DNA of 37,722 nt, taken from assembly GCA_026388815.1 (NCBI GenBank), contig JAPLJA010000136.1, forward strand, positions 1 through 37,722, in the 5' to 3' direction. This DNA comes from Pseudomonadota bacterium (lineage in GTDB: Bacteria; Desulfobacterota; WTBG01; JAPLJA01). Position 1 is the stretch's first letter; each line of letters begins with the position of its first letter. Shown here piece by piece: positions 30,659 to 37,722 of the stretch. The translations under genes and the position numbers were made by a program. The notes under the pieces were generated by a model. The model did not search any database. It had not been told where the DNA came from and saw only the letters and a list, made by a program, of their open reading frames with translations.

Positions 30659-31351
30659 TCAGTTGTTTCCCAGCAGTGCGGCCAGACGCCCAAACAGGTA
30701 TACTCGCTCCCGCCCATCCGCGGTTCTGTCGACGGCAAAGTAGTCGCCGGCCTTATGGCCAAAGGCGATCTTCGTTCCGATAATATTGCGGGCAATAAAG
30801 AATGGCTGGCTACAATAGAAGCTGACAGTCCTTCCTTTGGCTGCGGATATCTTCCCGCCAGGGGGCAAGACGAACATCACCTCCGCCCCTCTCCCAGCTG
30901 TGCCCGTGGTCGTTGTATTTATTTCCATTGAGAAAGAATACGGTAGGACGCCTTTCATCTCGATTGGGCCCTCAAGTTCCAGGGTGCTCAGATCGCTCCT
31001 CAGAACATCGCGATCAGGCAGATCGCGAAGTCGATCCCGAACCTGCACGAGGTGGGCGGTCTCAGGATAGTAGAGAACGAAACGAAGGTACGCTACTGCA
31101 GTGTTGGCCTGCACCGCCTTCGTGAACTCCGTGCTTTCCTGCCTACGGATCCAGTCGTCCGCCTGGTCGCGAAGCGGGCTCTTTGGGTGCGCGGTCCGGA
31201 ATACATTATACTCTTCCAAGCTAGCTGAGGACTGTGCCTTGGCCCAGGCCCGGGACTCTTGGTCGTCTTTAGCTTCTTGAGCAAAGCCAAGAGCATAAAC
31301 AAGTGACAATGACAGAATTAATACATTTAGCACTAAACCGTACCTTTTCAT
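30659..31351 (-). CDS. Hypothetical secreted/lipoprotein-like protein (cassette-like gene 1)
   Basis: The track starts at 31447, but the ATG at 31351, behind AAAGGAG, gives the proper signal peptide 'MKRYGLVLNVLILSLSLVYA'. The 230-aa product has a helical N-terminal half resembling TPR-type repeats ('SLEEYNVFRTAHPKSPLRDQ', 'TAVAYLRFVLYYPETAHLVQ') and a beta-rich C-terminal half ('VMFVLPPGGKISAAKGRTVS'). I do not recognise a family. The gene follows a GTTGGGC box by about 28 bp and ends about 45 bp before the attC-like site, so it fits the layout of the first cassette. Confidence 0.75.
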   Translation of the reverse strand: MKRYGLVLNVLILSLSLVYALGFAQEAKDDQESRAWAKAQSSASLEEYNVFRTAHPKSPLRDQADDWIRRQESTEFTKAVQANTAVAYLRFVLYYPETAHLVQVRDRLRDLPDRDVLRSDLSTLELEGPIEMKGVLPYSFSMEINTTTTGTAGRGAEVMFVLPPGGKISAAKGRTVSFYCSQPFFIARNIIGTKIAFGHKAGDYFAVDRTADGRERVYLFGRLAALLGNN

Positions 31352-31378
31352 AACGGCGCATCTCCTTTCTATGATTAG

Positions 31379-31385
31379 GCCCAAC
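31379..31385 (-). other. GTTGGGC recombination-core-like heptamer (possible attI)
   Basis: On the minus strand, GTTGGGC matches GTTRRRY and lies just before the ribosome-binding site of the first cassette-like gene. No paired R box is found within 100 bp upstream, so it is more like a simple attI or cassette junction than a full attC. A 7-bp match alone is weak; position makes it interesting. Confidence 0.35.
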
Positions 31386-31419
31386 ATTAAATTTTTAAGC
31401 TGATTATACAATTGGCAAC

Positions 31420-31447
31420 AATATAAGAGAATAGGATAATGTGTCAA
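31420..31447 (-). promoter_or_regulatory. Promoter upstream of the cassette-like genes
   Basis: On the minus strand: TTGACA (31447-31442), a 16-bp spacer and TATATT (31425-31420). It would transcribe both cassette-like genes, in the role of an integron Pc promoter. Confidence 0.55.
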
Positions 31448-31758
31448 TAATTTTTAAGAGAAAATTTCAGAAGTAAAACCACGGCATTGTATAATGTTCC
31501 AAATTTTATTATATAAAATAGGTATAACTATGGAACTTGTTATGAGTCAGTCCTTCGGAAAGTATGGGCTTCAAGGGGTTCTATAAGATCCCAATCTATA
31601 CCCTTCTATGTCGTGTGGATTTCTGCAAAATACCCATCGGGTTAATTTGATTTCTGGTTGCGTATAGGTTGCATTTTGCTGTCACGTCATGTCACATTTT
31701 GCATTACTTTGCAGAGTTAACTATCTGAAATACTTGATATTTCATTACTTATTTCTAA

Positions 31759-31777
31759 TCCCGCCTTCGGCACCATT
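31759..31777. repeat. att-like direct repeat, right copy
   Basis: TCCCGCCTTCGGCACCATT is an exact copy of the tRNA-Leu 3' end at 29218..29236. No tRNA body precedes it, so it is an integration footprint rather than a gene. Confidence 0.75.
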
Positions 31778-31932
31778 TCCATGTTTTCTCTCTCACCCTT
31801 CTTCCATCCAGCCATTTCATGGGGAGTTATAAATATTGACAGATTATATCTGTTTTAATTAGACTGACCAAATCTTATTAGTCAGCAATCGCTTGTCTGG
31901 TAGAAATTCGTTCCATAACAGGAGGGGGTTAC

Positions 31933-33728
31933 ATGAACATCATTCACCAGGAGGCATTAGCATGGGTTCAGGAGATGGCCAACCTGTGCCAGCCGGATGA
32001 GATATGCTGGATCGACGGCAGCGAAGAAGAAAAAAAACGTCTTGAGAAAGATGCTCTTGCCACTGGCGAGCTTACCAAGCTGAACCAGACGCAATGGCCT
32101 GGATGCGTCTACCACCGGACAAATCCCAACGATGTTGCCCGCACTGAAGAGCTAACCTTTATCTGTACTGCTTTGAAGGAAGATGCCGGGCCGAACAATA
32201 ACTGGATGTCCCCGTTAACTGCCTACCGTAAAGCAACTGAAATTTTCAAGGGCTCCATGAAAGGCCGGACCCTGTATGTAATTCCGTTCTCCATGGGACC
32301 AGTCGGTTCTCCTTTCTCTAAAATCGGCATAGAAATTACTGACAGCATCTATGTGGTGCTCAACATGCGTATCATGACCATCGTAGGCGAAGAAGTGATT
32401 AATCAACTCGGCACCGCCGGCATATTTACCAAGTGCCTGCACAGCAAGGCTGATCTTAATCCGAAGCGCCGCCTGGTCCTCCATTTCCCTGAAGATAACA
32501 CGATCTGGAGCGTCGGCTCCGGTTATGGCGGCAACGTACTTCTCGGCAAAAAGTGCCTCGCCCTGCGCCTCGCGAGCCACATGGCGCACGAAGAGGGATG
32601 GCTAGCAGAACACATGCTCATCATGGGCATTGAAGAACCAAACGGTCGCATCCAATATCTTACCGGCGCCTTCCCAAGTGCGTGCGGCAAAACCAATCTG
32701 GCAATGCTGGTGCCTCCTGACGGTCTGAGACAAAAGGGCTATCGTATCTGTACGGTGGGCGATGATATTGCCTGGATGAGAATTGACACTGATGGCGGTC
32801 TGTGGGCCATCAATCCTGAATCAGGATTTTTCGGAGTTGTACCCGGCACAATTTAAAAACCAATCCTAATGCCATGGCCACTATTCGCAGGAATACCATC
32901 TTTACCAATGTGGTGCTTGGCGAAAACGGTGACGTCTGGTGGGAGGGATCTGATGATGAACCTCCACAGCTTGCTCGTGACTGGAGGGGGCGGCCCTGGA
33001 AGCCAGGCTTAAAGGACGACAAAAACTCCCCTGTACTCGGCGCTCATCCCAACAGCAGATTTACTGCACCTATCTCTCAGTGTCCCACTTCATCCTTCCG
33101 CCGCCAGCATCACCACGGCGTACCTGTCTCAGCAATCATTTTCGGAGGCCGCCGAGCACGTTTGGCTCCGCTCGTTTACGAATCCTTTAACTGGCAGCAT
33201 GGTGTATTCATGGGTGCTGCCATGGCTTCTGAGCGTACCGCCGCTCAATATGGCACTATCGGCGAGGTTCGCCAGGACCCCATGGCAATGCTGCCCTTCT
33301 GTTGATACAACATGGCCGATTACTTCGAACACTGGTTGCGCACGGGTTTGCGCATGAAACGGAAGATACAGCCGCGAATATTCAATGTCAACTGGTTCCG
33401 CACTGATGAAAACGGTAATTTTCTCTGGCCTGGCTACGGTGAAAATCTGCGCGTACTAGAGTGGATACTGGCCCGTTGCAGAGGCGAGGTTGATGCAGTT
33501 CAAACTGCCATCGGATACATCCCCCGTCCCGAAGATCTCAACTTGACCGGCCTTGATCTCCCTCCAGGCAACCTGGAGAAACTACTGAAGGTCAATCATG
33601 AAGACTGGCTGGAGGAAGCCAACCGGATCGAGAATTTTTTCAAACAGTTTGAAGACCGGTTACCCACTGAGATATGGGCGCAACTGGAAGGCCTCCGACG
33701 CAGGCTGGATGTCATGGACGAAATGTAG
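31933..33728 (+). pseudogene. pckG: GTP-type phosphoenolpyruvate carboxykinase, one frameshift and one TGA
   Basis: Three ORF-track pieces (31933..32856, 32874..33305, 33312..33728) together make a full-length enzyme of about 598 aa. The enzyme converts oxaloacetate and GTP to phosphoenolpyruvate, CO2 and GDP. Visible are 'GAFPSACGKTNLAML' with the P-loop and catalytic Cys, and 'GDDIAWMRID'. Lesion 1 is near 32850: 'VVPGT' should run on as '[16 protein letters not shown]', restored by adding one A in ACAATTT. Lesion 2 is TGA at 33303-33305 within 'MLPFC-stop-YNMADYF', where the family has Gly (GGA to TGA). Everything else is well kept, so either inactivation is recent or these are sequence errors. 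AGGAGGGGG precedes the ATG. Confidence 0.9.
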
Positions 33729-33821
33729 CCTCTTGGCATTACTCATCAGCCAAACTGCAGTGGTTTTACGCCCTGACAGGCTGATGAAAAACTCTTATGT
33801 ACGTCATTGCGCTTAGCAATA

Positions 33822-34187
33822 TTAACCTGGCATATGACTATCGCAGAGGGCAAGTACCATCTTATCTCTCTGAAAGGTTTTAATAAAACCGCTGTCCTTC
33901 ATTTTTTTAACTTCTTCAACCGTATAAGGAAAAACTTCAACGGGAAGCCCGACTCCCGAAAAATGGTCGAGAAATTCAGGAATCCGGTCAATGAACCTTC
34001 GTGAATCGTCCCGTAACAAAATATAAATATCTGCATCGCTTCCAGGTGCATAATTCCCACGTACCAGTGAGCCAAAAAGGCTTACTACTAAGACATCTGT
34101 CCTGGAAACCAGCAGTTGTTTGGCACGTATCATCAAACGTGGCAGAATTTCATTCCGGTTAAGAAATCTTACTCTTACACCACTCAT
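33822..34187 (-). CDS. MNT-type nucleotidyltransferase (minimal)
   Basis: This 121-aa protein has the pol-beta superfamily motif 'FGSLVRGNYAPGSDADIYIL' (GSxxRG...SDxD). In HEPN/MNT modules such enzymes adenylylate or otherwise modify the HEPN ribonuclease and act as the antitoxin. Its ATG lies inside the end of a decayed HEPN gene on the same strand. With the partner broken, it is probably an orphan antitoxin. Confidence 0.85.
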   Translation of the reverse strand: MSGVRVRFLNRNEILPRLMIRAKQLLVSRTDVLVVSLFGSLVRGNYAPGSDADIYILLRDDSRRFIDRIPEFLDHFSGVGLPVEVFPYTVEEVKKMKDSGFIKTFQRDKMVLALCDSHMPG

Positions 34188-34354
34188 AAATCCTCTGAGA
34201 AGCCTCTATGGCCTGTCCAGCCTCCTTTTTTGTAAAGTAATCATGCGGTATTCCATGCGGAAGACCATTCATAATAACCTGCTTCAAGGTCTAACTTTGC
34301 CTTTTCGATATCCTTTTCCGCCTGCCGTAACCAGTCTAAGCTTCTTTCAGGCAT
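34159..34354 (-). pseudogene. HEPN-domain gene with internal deletion
   Basis: The ATG at 34354 starts 'MPERSLDWLRQAEKDIEKAK' and continues to 'LEAGYYEW', the start of a HEPN protein. Then the frame changes and a terminal HEPN-like segment appears, 'NGLPHGIPHDYFTKKEAGQA' to 'RIYEWCKSKIS' and TAA (34159). The central 60 or so residues expected in an intact family member are missing and the two ends are out of frame. It is the former toxin partner of the nucleotidyltransferase gene it overlaps. Confidence 0.75.
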
Positions 34355-34603
34355 GCAATAGAGCCCCCCTCGAAGTCATTTGTCTGAAAGCTGACCTAAA
34401 AAATGCTATTGCACTCCTTAAAAATTGTCAATGACCAAATGTCAGGGGGTGACAGATGGAATCCAGTGACCAGAATGGAGAAGGCATCTGATAAATCCAA
34501 CCGCTTTGCACCATTATCGCTTTGCGCTTAGCGCCTTGCGTCTATCGCTCTTTTAGTCTATTCCGCTTCTAAAGAAGCTATTCTAATTTCTATATTACTC
34601 TCT

Positions 34604-35035
34604 TTACCCTTTTTCTATCTCATTCTTGATAAAATTTAGAAAAGGTGGATACAATTGAGGAGCTATTCGTAAGAACCTCTTTATATCTCCCCATTTCATA
34701 TCTAAATAGCGATGGGCTAAGGTATTCCTTATCTTGGCAAGTTCTGAGAAAGCCTCTGCTTCTTCCTCTTTATTATAAATATGGGAGCCTATCCAGAAGA
34801 GAACTTCTCTGGAAGTTTCAGGGATCTCCCCTCCCTCGATAGTAAGAAGCATCTTGGAGATATCTAACGTTGCATTAATAAGACTTTCAACCCATCTTTC
34901 TATTTCCAATCTCTTACTTCTCTGTGATTGGTAAACCTTCCAGTCGATTTCCTTTTCATATCCAGAAAGGAATTGCAGTTCCTTTTCAAGATAATCTACA
35001 TAAGGGACTATTTTCGATTTATCTCCCTGATGCAA
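34604..35035 (-). CDS. hepT: HepT-like HEPN (DUF86) ribonuclease toxin
   Basis: This 143-aa all-helical protein carries the HEPN catalytic motif RNxxAH in 'IRNTLAHRYLDMKWGDIKR'. HepT toxins are RNases held inactive by MntA, which AMPylates a nearby Tyr (here plausibly the Tyr of 'HRYLD'). The start overlaps the upstream mntA by 17 bp, so the pair is co-translated. The length is normal and the motif intact, so the toxin is probably functional. Confidence 0.88.
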   Translation of the reverse strand: MHQGDKSKIVPYVDYLEKELQFLSGYEKEIDWKVYQSQRSKRLEIERWVESLINATLDISKMLLTIEGGEIPETSREVLFWIGSHIYNKEEEAEAFSELAKIRNTLAHRYLDMKWGDIKRFLRIAPQLYPPFLNFIKNEIEKG

Positions 35036-35462
35036 CTCTCTTCTCCTTATAGGAGTATGTAAGCCAATCTCTCACATATTCAGCTTCGTCACTGACGATA
35101 CAAAAAAAATCCATAAAAATTCCTCTGTCTCTGATGATGATAGGTTTTCCTTTTCTGATGATCTCATCGGCAAGAACCGACCTTGCTCTATTGAGAACTA
35201 CAAGGTCAATCTCTTTCTTTAAGAGCCTTTCAAGATCAAGGGCAATCCTGTTCTCTCCTTTATATGGTTTGCTAAAATTTTCCCACTCCACATCTTTTTC
35301 AGGCCGGAAATATATGGCTACGTCTATGTCACCTTCTCTCCGAACTTTACCTCTTGCTGCTGAGCCAAAAAGGAAGGCAAAAACGATATCCTCCCTTTCA
35401 TCAAAATAATCTTTTAGAAGCTCTATTATCCTCTTATTATCAGCGTTCACATTTTTCATCAA
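35019..35462 (-). CDS. mntA: MntA-like nucleotidyltransferase antitoxin
   Basis: This 147-aa protein has 'FAFLFGSAARGKVRREGDID' (GSxxRG...DxD) and a third acidic position in 'EIDLVVLNRA'. It is the antitoxin of a HepT/MntA module and acts by polyadenylylating (AMP transfer to) HepT. It precedes and overlaps hepT. In other organisms the order may be reversed; both orders are known. Confidence 0.88.
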   Translation of the reverse strand: MMKNVNADNKRIIELLKDYFDEREDIVFAFLFGSAARGKVRREGDIDVAIYFRPEKDVEWENFSKPYKGENRIALDLERLLKKEIDLVVLNRARSVLADEIIRKGKPIIIRDRGIFMDFFCIVSDEAEYVRDWLTYSYKEKRVASGR

Positions 35463-35727
35463 TTTACTATTTCATCCTATCAGCAAACTGGCTACGCCTT
35501 CTTTATCCTCTCCGGGAAAAGCTCCCAAAGACCTCTCATGATGTGATTCTGGATATTTTTCACAAGCATTGATGGAGTTGATTGTAGCATTACTCACCCT
35601 AAAATGGAAGATTTAAAAGGCCCCCAGCGTATTTGAGGATGAAGGAATGAATAAAAGCGATTTCTTACATATCAATAGAGCAAGCCTGACCCCATACTCC
35701 TGCCTACTCTTTGCTTAAGTGGTGCAC
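35463..35727. other. Intergenic region with possible minus-strand gene remnant
   Basis: On the minus strand around 35490-35580 a short frame reads 'MLVKNIQNHIMRGLWELFPE' before a TAG, which looks protein-like but is too short and has no clear ribosome-binding site. The remainder shows nothing I can assign. Confidence 0.3.
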
Positions 35728-35780
35728 TTTAAAGTGGAATTCACCTTTAAATTGACTTGATTAATCGTAACTAGTAATAT
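35728..35780 (+). promoter_or_regulatory. Promoter with upstream palindrome for DUF104/PIN pair
   Basis: TTTAAAGTG (35728-35736) and CACCTTTAAA (35742-35751) form an inverted repeat directly before TTGACT (35752-35757). A 17-bp spacer and TAATAT (35775-35780) follow. The palindrome is well placed for autoregulation by the toxin-antitoxin complex. Confidence 0.5.
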
Positions 35781-35809
35781 GAAGTAATATGATGATTAGG
35801 AGGTGTTAC

Positions 35810-36034
35810 ATGTCTAAGGTTATTGAAGCTGTCTTTGAAAATGGGATATTAAGACCTTTAACCGAACCCCATCTTAAGAACCACCAGCGAGTCAGGATAG
35901 AGATTCTCTCGGGAGATGATAAATGCTCGGTTGAATCTCAAAAAAAGACTCTATTGGAATTCGCGGGGGTCGGAAAAGGTCGTTTTACGGATGTCGCCAG
36001 AAACCATGACCGGTATCTCTATTCAAAGGATTGA
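35810..36034 (+). CDS. DUF104 (AF2212-like) antitoxin
   Basis: The ATG at 35810, behind TAGGAGGTG, gives 74 aa; the track start at 35789 is upstream of this ribosome-binding site. The N-terminal 'KVIEAVFENGILRPLTEPHL' and 'HQRVRIEIL' are the DUF104 signature. The family pairs with PIN-domain RNases as the antitoxin. A PIN gene starts 4 bp after its stop. Confidence 0.88.
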   Translation: MSKVIEAVFENGILRPLTEPHLKNHQRVRIEILSGDDKCSVESQKKTLLEFAGVGKGRFTDVARNHDRYLYSKD

Positions 36035-36038
36035 CTCT

Positions 36039-36446
36039 ATGCCCCGGGATTGGATCTTCGTAGATACGAGTGCATGGTATGCAATTATTGACAAGAACGA
36101 CCGTGATTACAAGGCTGCAGTAAAGAAGGTCCGTATTTTGGATCGTCCCCTTCTAACAAGCAATTATATCCTCGATGAAATATTGACATTGCTTAAAACA
36201 AGATTGGGACCTTCAATAGCTATTCCATTCGGCCAAAAGTTGTGGGATCAAGAAGCTTCAGCTTTAGTTCGAATAACCGAAGAAGATGAGGAGAAAGCTT
36301 GGGGGATGTTTCGCCAATACGAAGATAAAGGTTTTAGTTTTACGGATTCCCTCACGTCCTTTGCTTTAATGGAGCGTCTTGACATCAATACGGTTTTTGC
36401 CTTTGATGACCATTTTGTTCAATACGGCAAATTCGTGATGCTGTGA
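36039..36446 (+). CDS. PIN-domain ribonuclease toxin (VapC-like)
   Basis: The ATG at 36039 gives 135 aa starting 'MPRDWIFVDTSAWYAIID'; the track start at 35916 runs through the antitoxin gene in another frame. Acidic PIN residues are seen in 'VDTSAWYA' (first Asp), 'NYILDEIL' (Glu), 'FSFTDSLTSFALME' (Asp) and 'FAFDDHF' (Asp). Such proteins cleave tRNA or other RNA in a Mg2+-dependent way. It is 4 bp downstream of the DUF104 antitoxin. Confidence 0.9.
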   Translation: MPRDWIFVDTSAWYAIIDKNDRDYKAAVKKVRILDRPLLTSNYILDEILTLLKTRLGPSIAIPFGQKLWDQEASALVRITEEDEEKAWGMFRQYEDKGFSFTDSLTSFALMERLDINTVFAFDDHFVQYGKFVML

Positions 36447-36722
36447 AATGTTCCTAATTCGTTTATTCGGGTCAGACCAAGATAGCTTATTGAGTCCCAT
36501 TTCCCATTTAACCTTCAACCTTTGACCCGTTTCCTTTTACCTTACCATACCTTATACCCTTTCATGGTTAATTTCTAACCCAAAAATTGCAGTTCTAAGC
36601 TCATCATTAGCCACATATCTTTCATATTTATCCAAAACTTCAATTACTTACCTTGGTCCGACCCCATCACAGCTGACAGCGCTTCTTTCGGGCTGTATTG
36701 CGCACGGCCTAAAAGAGGCGTT

Positions 36723-37085
36723 GTGATGTTCTCTCTCAGTCGGATTCAGCTTCGTCGGTTTTTCCTCTCTTTGGTTTTATCTTTCATTATTTCACTCCTT
36801 TTCTTCTTGACTGGTTCTGCCCATTCTGCTCAGATGGCTCTGGCCTGGGGCCCAAATAATGAACCGGGCGTTGCAGGATATAGAATCTATTATGGACTCC
36901 TCATGGACCAGTACAGCAGCAGCGTTGATGCGAGCAACCGGACAAGTTATACTCTGTCAAGCCTTGAGGATGGAAAGACGTATTATGTCGCTGCCACGGC
37001 TTATGATCAATATGGAGGCGATAGCGATTTCTCCGATGAGGTGATTTTCAATGTTCCTCCATTCGATAAGCGTCACTCTTGTTAG
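36723..37085 (+). CDS. Small secreted fibronectin type III protein
   Basis: This 120-aa protein has a long N-terminal hydrophobic stretch ('FFLSLVLSFIISLLFFLTG') that is a signal peptide or anchor. One fibronectin-III domain follows: 'MALAWGPNNEPGVAGYRIYY', then 'YTLSSLEDGKTYYVAATAYD'. It ends soon after the domain ('PPFDKRHSC'). It may be the truncated 5' part of a longer multidomain surface protein; similar domains usually open larger proteins. ATG 36723 or 36726 are both possible. Confidence 0.7.
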   Translation: MMFSLSRIQLRRFFLSLVLSFIISLLFFLTGSAHSAQMALAWGPNNEPGVAGYRIYYGLLMDQYSSSVDASNRTSYTLSSLEDGKTYYVAATAYDQYGGDSDFSDEVIFNVPPFDKRHSC

Positions 37086-37315
37086 GAAAGGCAGCAGAGG
37101 GTGATCCAGGCCTTGAGGTCAAAGGGCAGGAGCCATTTATATCAACAACGCCCCCTTTTACAATGACATTTGAAGATGTGACCCCCTCGACCCCCTAGAG
37201 GAAGATTTGAGGAATGTCCAATGTCAAGCCCTAACCCCAATTTTTTGATTTGAATTTTTTTAAAAAAGTGATATATATTTGATAATTCAAAAGAAATTAA
37301 AAAGGAGACTTAATT

Positions 37316-37549
37316 ATGGAAAGTTTTTTTGAGGCTATCTATGAAGACGGAGTGCTAAAACCGTTGGAACCCATTAAATTACTCGAGCATCAGAGGGTGA
37401 AAATTACGATTCAGCCACTACTGATAGGAAATCCAGATCAAGAATTAGAATCATGGCACCAGGTCTATGCTGGTTTGTCTGACAAAGAGATCTCAGAAAT
37501 TGAATCTATTGCCCTTGACCGTAGCCATTTCATGGTTCAGGAGATATAA
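37316..37549 (+). CDS. DUF104 (AF2212-like) antitoxin, second copy
   Basis: This 77-aa protein starts at ATG behind AAAGGAG. 'FFEAIYEDGVLKPLEPIKLL' and 'EHQRVKITI' match the DUF104 pattern. It is diverged from the copy at 35810. It lies 2 bp before a PIN-domain gene, so this is a second antitoxin/toxin pair. Confidence 0.88.
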   Translation: MESFFEAIYEDGVLKPLEPIKLLEHQRVKITIQPLLIGNPDQELESWHQVYAGLSDKEISEIESIALDRSHFMVQEI

Positions 37550-37551
37550 AA

Positions 37552-37722
37552 GTGGCAGACTTCTCCTTATTGGATACGGATACCTTATCTGAAATAATGA
37601 GGGGGCGGGATTCAAATATAGTGCAAAAAGCCAGGGAATATCTAAGAACTCATGGTCAATTTAGGATTTCGATTATCACTCGATATGAAATTCTCCGTGG
37701 TTTAAAGGCAAAGCAGGCATCG
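37552..37722 (+). CDS. PIN-domain toxin (VapC-like), cut by window end
   Basis: The GTG at 37552 follows the antitoxin stop by 2 bp, with CAGGAG upstream. The 57 codons present read 'MADFSLLDTDTLSEIMRG' and later 'ISIITRYEILRGLKAK', the N-terminal Asp and the Glu of the PIN active site. The remainder lies beyond the window. The ORF track does not list it. Confidence 0.8.
   Translation, partial: MADFSLLDTDTLSEIMRGRDSNIVQKAREYLRTHGQFRISIITRYEILRGLKAKQAS

Larger units (their letters stand above)
29218..31777. mobile_element. Small tRNA-Leu island carrying an integron-cassette-like pair, no integrase
   Basis: The segment is bounded by an exact 19-bp repeat of the tRNA 3' end. Read on the minus strand it contains a promoter (31447-31420), a GTTGGGC core (31385-31379), a secreted-protein gene, an attC-like site (30613-30548), a second secreted-protein gene and a degenerate attC-like stem (29503-29412). 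No integrase or transposase ORF is present. It is best described as a remnant island containing a cluster of attC-like sites lacking an integrase. Confidence 0.55.
31352..31932. other. Non-coding right part of the island and pckG leader
   Basis: In order it holds the ribosome-binding site of the minus-strand gene, the GTTGGGC core, a minus-strand promoter, AT-rich DNA without ORFs, the right 19-bp tRNA repeat (31759..31777), and the leader of the PEP carboxykinase gene with ribosome-binding site AGGAGGGGG. Confidence 0.6.

Noticed and set aside
33303-33305. Genetic-code change (TGA read as an amino acid) explaining both interrupted genes
   Set aside because: The two TGAs replace different residues (Cys and Gly), and TGA is a clean terminator for several intact genes here (tpiA, pgk, the PIN gene).

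Overview
The window is a 37.7 kb chromosomal segment from a Gram-negative, probably anaerobic bacterium. I infer a deltaproteobacterial (Desulfobacterota-like) host. The reasons are a pyrophosphate-type phosphofructokinase, a Na+-pumping decarboxylase beta subunit, nickel-pincer cofactor genes (larB, larC), a C_GCAxxG_C_C redox protein, a B12-binding radical SAM protein, secreted proteins sharing a C-terminal domain that ends in 'GPVSATPRRL', and intergenic DNA crowded with short palindromic repeats. No rRNA gene is present, so the lineage is an inference.

Layout. 1-3.2 kb: 3' part of an FAD-linked oxidase, a 176-bp dispersed repeat, a B12-radical SAM protein and a DUF4258/YgiT-type toxin-antitoxin-like pair. 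3.2-4.3 kb (minus): a 41-codon ORF absent from the ORF track that resembles a RiPP precursor, followed by a secreted Cys-rich protein. 4.9-6.6 kb: a DUF4258/DUF2283 pair, a cupin and a C_GCAxxG_C_C protein, separated by palindromic repeats. 6.8-15.7 kb (plus): lon-thiL, two overlapping DUF21/CBS membrane proteins, larB, the second copy of the 176-bp repeat, larC, an FmdB-like zinc ribbon and a metallo-beta-lactamase-fold protein. 15.8-18.9 kb: a block bounded by an inverted pair of about 80-bp repeats. It holds a decarboxylase beta subunit with a 43-aa gamma-like partner, and a zinc-ribbon gene with an in-frame TGA behind a consensus promoter. 18.9-24.1 kb: an MBL hydrolase, a 14-repeat secreted beta-propeller protein and a large secreted Ig/cohesin-like protein.

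24.4-29.2 kb is a glycolytic block: PPi-type phosphofructokinase, then gap-pgk-tpiA-secG-tRNA-Leu(GAG). The tRNA 3' end is duplicated exactly (19 bp) about 2.5 kb downstream. The intervening segment looks like a small integron-cassette cluster without an integrase: a promoter, a GTTGGGC recombination core, a secreted-protein gene, a well-formed attC-like site, a second secreted-protein gene and a degenerate attC-like stem. I consider this the most interesting structure in the window.

31.9-37.7 kb: a GTP-type PEP carboxykinase gene broken by one frameshift and one TGA, followed by toxin-antitoxin-like modules. These are a nucleotidyltransferase with a decayed HEPN partner, an intact MntA/HepT pair and two DUF104/PIN pairs (the last cut by the window edge), with a small secreted fibronectin-III protein between the PIN pairs.

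The core genes fit central carbon metabolism running through PPi-dependent glycolysis plus protein quality control. The accessory DNA (toxin-antitoxin modules, cassettes, palindromic repeats, broken genes) points to a chromosome with active local rearrangement. All functional calls rest on recognition of motifs by eye; no database search was run.
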